A DNA stretch of 44,287 bases. Source: an uncultured bacterium. GTDB taxonomy: Bacteria; Patescibacteriota; Minisyncoccia; Moranbacterales; UBA2206. The DNA is taken from NCBI GenBank assembly GCA_903842445.1, contig CAIMLT010000077.1:1-44287 (forward strand), given 5' to 3'. Below the pieces are notes generated by a model. It ran no database searches. It saw nothing but the letters and a program-made list of their open reading frames with translations, and was not told where the DNA came from. The position numbers and the translations under genes are program-made. Shown piece by piece: positions 37,895-44,287 of this stretch; position 1 is the stretch's first letter, and the number at the start of each line of letters is the position of its first letter.

Positions 37895-40357
37895 ATGGAT
37901 TATCCTAGTTTAATTAATTTTAGTCTTTTAATTTCTGGCGTCGCCACACTGTTGAGCGGGGCTTGGTTGGTTGTGTCCAGTTTTTTAGGCTTTCGGGCGC
38001 AAATCAATCAATCGATGAATCTTGATCTGGATGTAATCCGTGTTTCCAAAATAAACAAAAGTGAAGAGGAAAAAATTAAGGAAAATGGAGAAAGCTGGAA
38101 AGGCGAAATCGGAGCGATGGAGCAAATGCTTACAGCCTTTTCATCAATCAGAGACACGCGCAGTTTTTTAAAAAAAATGATTTATGGTTCTCCTTCGATT
38201 TCTTTGGAAATCGCCAATTCAGCCAAGAGTGAGGAAATCGTCTTTTTTATTGCTGTGCCGAGAAAATTTCGGGAAAACATTGAAAAACAAATTCACAGTT
38301 TTTTTCCTTACGCATCGCTTGAGAAAACGACTGATTTTAATATTTTTTACCCCGGAAGCAAGACAGAAGCTTCAATGATTAAACTGAAAAATGAATTTGC
38401 TCTACCAATCCGGACCTATGAAAATCAGGAGATGGATCCTTTGAATGCTATCGCCAATGCTCTCAGCAAATTAGACACGACCAATGAAGGAGCGGCGATT
38501 CAGTTAGTCTTGCGACCAGCCGGAACGACTTGGCGGGCGGAGGGGCGACGAATTGCCCATGAGATGCAACAGGGCAAGCGACTTAGCGATGTGAATAAAT
38601 CTTTTATCAGAAAGGTGGGTGGCGAGCTTGGTTCGGTGGCGCTATCTGTTATCACTCCAGCTAAAAAAGACGATCCGATTTCAAATGACAAGAAAACAGT
38701 CCAGTTGACCCCGGAAGAACAAGAGCTGGTTAAGAGTATTGAAAAAAAAGCTTCGAAGACCGGATTCGAGACAAATATTCGTCTCGTCGCCTCAGCAGCT
38801 TCAAGCGAGCGAGCGCAGGAAATTCTGGCGCATATTGAGAACGCTTTTTCTCAATATGAAAATGCCGACACGAATTGTTTTCAGGTAAGACGGGGGGATA
38901 AAAAAACAATTGCTTTTGACTTTATTTTTCGTAATTTTAAATCAGAGGAAAAAATTATTTTGGGAGTTGAGGAAATTTCCAGTATTTTTCATATTCCAAT
39001 TTCCACGACAGAAGCCCCAAAGATTAAGTGGCTAAAATCCAATGCTTCAGCGCCACCGATTGATATTCCGAAGGAAGGAATAATTTTAGGTTTCAATGAC
39101 TACCGTGGGGTGAAAACGACAGTTAGAATTTCAGATAAAGATCGCAGACGGCATCTCTATGCGATTGGACAGACCGGAACTGGAAAATCGAATTTTTTGC
39201 AAGAAATGGCCAAGCAAGACGCGCGTGAAGGTCGAGGATTCTGCTTTATTGATCCACATGGCGACGCAATTGAAGATATTCTAACCGCCATTCCCAAAGA
39301 AAGAGCAGAGGATGTTGTTGTGTTTGATCCAGCAGATGTTGAGCGTCCATTTGGTCTTAATATGCTGGAATATGATCCGGCTCATCCGGAACAGATGACT
39401 TTTGTGATTAATGAAATGATTGGGATTTTTGATCAGCTTTATGATCTAAAGGCAACTGGTGGACCGATGTTTGAACAATACATGCGTAATGCCATGTTTT
39501 TGGTTATGAGTGATCCTGATTCTGGCTCAACCCTGCTGGAAATTTCCAAGGTTCTTTCAGATGAAGAATTTCGCGCTATGAAACTTTCAAGATGCACCAA
39601 TCAAACAGTTATTGATTTTTGGACTAAGGAAGCAGAAAAGGCTGGCGGTGAAGCTGCTCTAGCTAATATGGTTCCATACATTACTTCAAAACTAACGCCA
39701 TTTATTTCGAATGATATGATGCGTCCGATTATTTCACAACAAAAAAGCACAATCAACTTTCGAGATATTATGGATAACAAGAAAATTTTGCTGATTGCTC
39801 TGTCTAAAGGAAAAATTGGTGAAATCAATGCGCGATTGCTTGGCATGGTTGTGGTAGGAAAGATTTTGATGGCAGCGCTGGGACGCACTGACACTCCAGA
39901 AGACTCGCGAGTGGATTTTCATCTCTATTTGGATGAATTTCAAAATGTTACGACCAATTCGATTGCGCAGATATTGTCTGAAGCAAGAAAATATCGTCTG
40001 TGTCTCGTTCTTGCACATCAATTTATTGCGCAACTCAAGGAAGAGATTTCCAAAGCTGTGTTTGGCAATGTTGGCTCAATGGTTTCTTTTCGAGTTGGAC
40101 CTGAAGATGGAGAATTTTTGGAAAAACAATTTGCGCCAACTTTCAAAGCGCAAGATTTGGTTAATGTGGATAATTATAACGGATTTGCTAGAATTCTTGT
40201 CAATAATGTTCTCACAAAACCATTTAATTTAATGACTTTTCCTCCAAGCGTTGGTAATCAAGAGATTGCCAATGCGATTAAGGAATTATCGCGTTTGACT
40301 TATGGCCGTGATCGTCATATCGTCAATCAGGAGATTATTGAGCGAACAAGGTTTTGA
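37895..40357 (+). CDS. VirD4/TraD-like type IV secretion coupling ATPase
   Basis: Walker A YAIGQTGTGKSNFL; FCFIDPHGDAIEDIL; Walker B-like FHLYLDEFQNV; N-terminal TM. Confidence 0.9.
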   Translation: MDYPSLINFSLLISGVATLLSGAWLVVSSFLGFRAQINQSMNLDLDVIRVSKINKSEEEKIKENGESWKGEIGAMEQMLTAFSSIRDTRSFLKKMIYGSPSISLEIANSAKSEEIVFFIAVPRKFRENIEKQIHSFFPYASLEKTTDFNIFYPGSKTEASMIKLKNEFALPIRTYENQEMDPLNAIANALSKLDTTNEGAAIQLVLRPAGTTWRAEGRRIAHEMQQGKRLSDVNKSFIRKVGGELGSVALSVITPAKKDDPISNDKKTVQLTPEEQELVKSIEKKASKTGFETNIRLVASAASSERAQEILAHIENAFSQYENADTNCFQVRRGDKKTIAFDFIFRNFKSEEKIILGVEEISSIFHIPISTTEAPKIKWLKSNASAPPIDIPKEGIILGFNDYRGVKTTVRISDKDRRRHLYAIGQTGTGKSNFLQEMAKQDAREGRGFCFIDPHGDAIEDILTAIPKERAEDVVVFDPADVERPFGLNMLEYDPAHPEQMTFVINEMIGIFDQLYDLKATGGPMFEQYMRNAMFLVMSDPDSGSTLLEISKVLSDEEFRAMKLSRCTNQTVIDFWTKEAEKAGGEAALANMVPYITSKLTPFISNDMMRPIISQQKSTINFRDIMDNKKILLIALSKGKIGEINARLLGMVVVGKILMAALGRTDTPEDSRVDFHLYLDEFQNVTTNSIAQILSEARKYRLCLVLAHQFIAQLKEEISKAVFGNVGSMVSFRVGPEDGEFLEKQFAPTFKAQDLVNVDNYNGFARILVNNVLTKPFNLMTFPPSVGNQEIANAIKELSRLTYGRDRHIVNQEIIERTRF

Positions 40358-40415
40358 GAATACTGAGGAATGTTTGCCCCGAATGTGTAGTGAGTTGTTG
40401 TGGTAAAAATAAAAA

Positions 40416-40445
40416 AAGCTCTCAGAACGGGAGTTTTTTTAGTTA
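40416..40445. terminator. Bidirectional intrinsic terminator between convergent genes
   Basis: AAAAAAAGCTCTC AGAAC GGGAGTTTTTTT. Confidence 0.6.
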
Positions 40446-40451
40446 ATTTTT

Positions 40452-42926
40452 TTAATTCATCTTAAAGCTTTTCACTCCAATTTCATTTGAAAGATAAATT
40501 AAGCCACTTTCTTCATTTATTGCAAGATCATTTGAGTTGGCAATTTCTGCATTGTAGTATTGCGCGATAATTTTTCCATCATTATCAAGTTTTAAAATTC
40601 TGGCGTTAACTTTGTCCAAAACATAGAGATTGGTTGAGTTTTGTTCAGTATATATTTTAGCAGGCGAAACTTCTGTGGCGGTATTTTCAATTGAGAATAG
40701 TTGTTTTTTTCCATTGAATAATTTTGTGATGGCTGATTCATTCAGCAGAAAAACATTTTCATTGATAGCCATGCCAATGCTATTTGTAACAACGATATTC
40801 TCTTTTAGCCAGAGTTTCTTTTCGCCAAAACCACCTTCCGCTCTGGGTAGGCGATAGATTTGATTATTGTTTGTGTCGAGTAGGTACATATAGGTGAGAT
40901 AGGTTTTGGCATCAATGATTTTTCCGTTGGCGGGAAAATTAAGCTTGGTATCTTGAAATTTTCCGGTAACAGGAGAAAAAGAGATAATCCGCTCACCTTT
41001 TATGAGAAAAATAGATTTTAAATCTCGCATAGCGATGAACAGTTCGGCATCTTGGAAATCCAAGATTATTGGAAAAGTTTTTGTGTTTTTCAGATCAATG
41101 ACATCCGTTTTTCCGAGAGCAAAGAGCTCATCATTCAGCTTGAGAATTTTTGTAACATTTCCGGTGTAAACTTCATCTAGCTTCTCAATGCGGATGACAT
41201 TCAAGTCTTTCTCGAGAGGGATTGCAATTATTGGAGTTTCTTCAATGATCTCTGGTTTTTTTGTTTCTTTATTTTCCCATTTCACAATCCAATAGGGCAC
41301 AATCAGGAGGAGCGCCAGAACAGCCAGGGCGGAAATTTTTTGCTTTTGGTTTAGACTTTTTGTGATTTGTTTCAGGTGGAAGAAGTCAGGCAGGATTTTT
41401 TTTAGTTTGACCACCCTTCCGAGATTAGTTACTTTTTGGAGAAAAGACGGAGTGGTTTTTTGCAAATCTATTTTCTGAATTGTGGGTGAATCGGCAGTGC
41501 TTTCCCATGGATAAGGCTTATAATTTAGATCAAATGCCTTGCTGTTTTTATTTTTGAAATCGTGCCATTTGTTTTTTAAGATGGTAATTGATTTAATGGC
41601 GAGGCCGGTGGGCTTTCGTAGGATCAAGACAAGTCCGTCTGTGGCTATGTCTTTTGTCCGAATAGCTCCGGTTTTTAATTTTTTCAGAAACAATGAGGCT
41701 TTTTTCTCAAGTGCCAGTTTGCGGTAGATCATTTTCAGTTTTTCAGTTTTCGGAGTTTTTATTTCCGGCGCTTTCAATGATTCGGTTTCTGTTTTTTCGG
41801 TCTCAGCTTGCTTGAAATCACTTTTAAATTTAATCTTAGCAATTTTTAGGTGGATTTTTTGCCAAAAGGAAAGAGAGAATTGATGCATTTTATTTCTTGT
41901 GCCGGCAAGAGTGCTCGCGCTTGAGAGAGTCAGGGCGGAGAGTTTTTCTTTTAGCGCGGAAAAGTCAATCGTAGGCTTTCTGAAGGAATTTTTGGTGGAA
42001 AAACTTTGTGGCTCTTTGATGTAGATATGCCCGGTTTTTTTATCGACAAAATCCTTTGGTTCTCTTTTCAATTCTTGGATTATTTCTTGCCTTTCTTTGT
42101 TTAGGGTGTCTTCCTGGATCTTTTCTTTTTCTTGCATCTTAGGGGAGAGTTCTTTTTGAAAAGCAGTTTGACTGAAGACATTCAATTCTTCTATTTTTTT
42201 GGCAGGCGATATTTCAATTATCTCTTCAAACTTCTCAGTGATGTCAATGATCAGCGTGGCGACTTCGTCTAATTCATTGATGAGTGCGGTATTCAAAAAT
42301 TGCACAAAATTTTCTTGAGAAAACTTTAGGGCGCTTTTTTTTATTTCTTCCAGAGAAAAAATATCGAAAATTTCCTTGGTAGTGAGAATGAGCTTGTCGT
42401 TTTTTTCAATTTTGCCCGAAATAACATCTTGAAAGGTTTTCAGAGGATTGGAATTGGTGCTTTCGTCCTGAATCTCAGTTATTTCTGTGAGAGTAGAATT
42501 GCGCAAAAGAAAAGCTGAGGCATTTCCGGTTTGAGAAAGCAAGAGATTATTTTTCTCGATTACGGCGCAAACGGCATTAATTTTTCCAATCCAGCCAATG
42601 TTTTCATGCGTTGCGAGTTTGGCGAGAGCCAAGTTGGCTTTATGTAGAGCGGCTTCAAAATTTTCAACCGGACCACGATTGGAGCGAGAAAAGTATTCCT
42701 TTTTAATGATAGAAATCAGATAATTGACCACATATGAGGAATCTTCACTTCGATCATCAATTTGAAAAATTCCCACCAGAATACCCAAGTTTTGGCGGGA
42801 TATGTTTTCCGGTTCTTCAACCAGCACTTCCAGAAAAGGTCGACAATCATTTCTTTTGCAAATTAAAATATCATGGAATGTTGATTCCAAGCCAAGTATC
42901 TTTTTGTCAGTTTTTTTTCTGGTCAT
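40452..42926 (-). CDS. PP2C-like N-terminal domain (degenerate), single TM, C-terminal propeller-like repeat region
   Basis: INAVCAVIEKNNLLLSQTGNASAFLLRNSTLTEITE ... KNDKLILTTKEIFDIFSLEEIK ... DEVATLIIDI; TM SALAVLALLLIVPYWIV; MTRKKTDKK start at 42926 preferred over 42971. Confidence 0.72.
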   Translation of the reverse strand: MTRKKTDKKILGLESTFHDILICKRNDCRPFLEVLVEEPENISRQNLGILVGIFQIDDRSEDSSYVVNYLISIIKKEYFSRSNRGPVENFEAALHKANLALAKLATHENIGWIGKINAVCAVIEKNNLLLSQTGNASAFLLRNSTLTEITEIQDESTNSNPLKTFQDVISGKIEKNDKLILTTKEIFDIFSLEEIKKSALKFSQENFVQFLNTALINELDEVATLIIDITEKFEEIIEISPAKKIEELNVFSQTAFQKELSPKMQEKEKIQEDTLNKERQEIIQELKREPKDFVDKKTGHIYIKEPQSFSTKNSFRKPTIDFSALKEKLSALTLSSASTLAGTRNKMHQFSLSFWQKIHLKIAKIKFKSDFKQAETEKTETESLKAPEIKTPKTEKLKMIYRKLALEKKASLFLKKLKTGAIRTKDIATDGLVLILRKPTGLAIKSITILKNKWHDFKNKNSKAFDLNYKPYPWESTADSPTIQKIDLQKTTPSFLQKVTNLGRVVKLKKILPDFFHLKQITKSLNQKQKISALAVLALLLIVPYWIVKWENKETKKPEIIEETPIIAIPLEKDLNVIRIEKLDEVYTGNVTKILKLNDELFALGKTDVIDLKNTKTFPIILDFQDAELFIAMRDLKSIFLIKGERIISFSPVTGKFQDTKLNFPANGKIIDAKTYLTYMYLLDTNNNQIYRLPRAEGGFGEKKLWLKENIVVTNSIGMAINENVFLLNESAITKLFNGKKQLFSIENTATEVSPAKIYTEQNSTNLYVLDKVNARILKLDNDGKIIAQYYNAEIANSNDLAINEESGLIYLSNEIGVKSFKMN

Positions 42927-43130
42927 ATCTAAAATAATAAGAAAAATTGCCCACTGAATATAATTTAGCATAATTTGCTAAAAAATTGAAATGGTTGGTT
43001 TTTTGGTGATTTCCGATGAGTAGCTGAAAAAAATGCGCTTGTTGCTTTTTGTATTTTATGGTAATGTATTGATAGGTTATTTTATCAGGGTATCGAAAGA
43101 AGAATTGTCGGCAGATGTCGGGCGGGTGCA

Positions 43131-43159
43131 TTGTTGTTTTTTCAAAAGAATGGTATTAT
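43131..43159 (+). promoter_or_regulatory. Promoter TTGTTG-N17-TATTAT (TGG extended -10) upstream of pilM
   Basis: -35 43131-43136; -10 43154-43159; 34 bp before the ATG at 43193. Confidence 0.55.
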
Positions 43160-43192
43160 GAATATAAAGAAAAGATAAAAATATTTTTTACA

Positions 43193-44287
43193 ATGTTTGA
43201 TTTTAAAAAAAATGTATTTCTCGGAGTTGATGTTGGAACATCTTCAATCAAAATCGTTGAAATAAAAATAGTAGATGACAAGCCGGTGCTTTCTAATTAT
43301 GTCTGGATGTCATTTCGGGATGATAACTCGGGAAAAAGGAACACTAACTCTGAATACTTTTATGCAACACTGCCAGTGTGCATAAAAAAAATGATTAAGA
43401 AAGCAAAGATTGGCGGAAAAGATGCCTATGTTTCCTTGCCTGCTTTTGGGGGATTGATAACCTTGATTGACTTTCCGGAAATGGCAATTGAGGATATGGA
43501 GCAGGCAATTAAATTCGAAGCTCATAAATATATCCCGACATCTTTGGATGACGTTGTGATTAGTTGGGATATTGTGGAAAGGAAAGGGGCTCTGAAAAAT
43601 GCAGAAGCTGGTGCTGAAAATGCGAGTAATATTTCCGAAGCAATGGTGAGAGTTCTTTTGGTTGCCGCTTCAAGGGGAAAGATTTTGAAATATGAAAATT
43701 TAGTTAAAACCGTTGGGCTGAAATTAAAGTCCGTTGATATCGAAACTTTCTCCATTATGCGCGCTCTTTTGGGAAATGATTTGGGCAGTTTTGTTATTAT
43801 TGATATCGGAGCAAGAGCTTGCAATATTATTTTGGTAGAAAATGGAATAGTCAGAATCAACAGGAACGTTGATGCCGGAGGATTTGATATGACCAAATCA
43901 ATTGCCAAAGAAATGCAAATTGATTTTGAAAGAGCGGAAAAGTTGAAAGTTTCAGGTAAAAATTTTTTTGCCCCAGATTCATCCACGAGTTTTTTCACTT
44001 TGGATGTGATAGTGGGAGAGGTGGAAAGAGTGATTAATACATATTCCAAGGAACAAGGGAAAAGCCAAATAAGCGAAGTGATTCTTTCCGGTGGAACGGC
44101 TAATATGGTTGGTTTGGCGGATTATTTTTCAGGTAGATTGAAAATGAAAACAGTCATAGGTAATCCTTTTGCGAGAATTGCTTATGATAGTAAAATGGAA
44201 AAGTTGATTTCTGAAGTGCGCTCAGGTTTTGTTGTTGCGGTTGGCTCTGCGTTGAAAGGTGTGGAGGAATATTTTAAAAAAAGAAAA
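43193..44287 (+). CDS. pilM: Type IV pilus assembly protein PilM (3' end truncated by window)
   Basis: Open from ATG 43193 to the window end; LGVDVGTSSIKIVEIK, ATPase-fold VIIDIGARACNIILVENG; not listed in the ORF track because it has no stop in the window. Confidence 0.88.
   Translation, partial: MFDFKKNVFLGVDVGTSSIKIVEIKIVDDKPVLSNYVWMSFRDDNSGKRNTNSEYFYATLPVCIKKMIKKAKIGGKDAYVSLPAFGGLITLIDFPEMAIEDMEQAIKFEAHKYIPTSLDDVVISWDIVERKGALKNAEAGAENASNISEAMVRVLLVAASRGKILKYENLVKTVGLKLKSVDIETFSIMRALLGNDLGSFVIIDIGARACNIILVENGIVRINRNVDAGGFDMTKSIAKEMQIDFERAEKLKVSGKNFFAPDSSTSFFTLDVIVGEVERVINTYSKEQGKSQISEVILSGGTANMVGLADYFSGRLKMKTVIGNPFARIAYDSKMEKLISEVRSGFVVAVGSALKGVEEYFKKRK

Noticed and set aside
37895-40357. 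Integrative conjugative element
   Set aside because: Only the coupling ATPase is visible; no relaxase, integrase, VirB4 or att-like repeats seen in the window
43522-44049. 175-aa minus-strand ORF antisense to pilM
   Set aside because: pilM on the plus strand is convincing and open to the window end; the antisense frame is compositional
1-44287. Alternative genetic code (TGA = Gly, as in Gracilibacteria/SR1)
   Set aside because: TGA ends recognisable genes at their expected C-termini (e.g. 13195-13197 and 40355-40357), consistent with code 11

Overview
This 44.3 kb AT-rich window uses the standard stop code, including TGA. Its compact overlapping genes and gene content look like a Candidate Phyla Radiation (Patescibacteria/Parcubacteria-like) genome; that lineage call is inferred from gene content only. 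From left to right it contains: (i) a tandem pair of near-identical secreted WxL-like proteins; (ii) a DPM1-like glycosyltransferase; (iii) a minus-strand run of tightly packed genes with three B12-domain radical SAM proteins, a SPASM-type radical SAM, an NAD-dependent epimerase and a GT2, plus a fourth B12-domain radical SAM on the plus strand; (iv) a DUF6580 putative transport protein next to a transcobalamin-like DUF4430 secreted protein; (v) two GT-C-like membrane proteins; (vi) a DUF916-like/LysM/LytR_C-like surface protein, a class A beta-lactamase-fold hydrolase, a membrane-tethered HTH protein and a giant secreted S74 (endosialidase chaperone) fibre protein; (vii) murA, mreB, two GT4s, a DNA pol III delta'-like gene and an ftsQ-like gene; (viii) two GT39 proteins; (ix) a block with a giant J-domain-like coiled-coil membrane protein, a DUF5663-like protein, a VirD4/TraD-like ATPase, a degenerate PP2C-like/TM/propeller-like protein and pilM (truncated by the window end). 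Non-coding structure includes a hexanucleotide repeat, a 20-bp perfect inverted-repeat (MITE-like) element, a REPIN-like hairpin pair with a compensatory change, a 90-bp exact in-frame repeat, intrinsic terminators, and pairs of promoters with matching architecture, two of them with DnaA-box-like 9-mers. No tRNA, rRNA, CRISPR array or transposase gene was recognised by eye.
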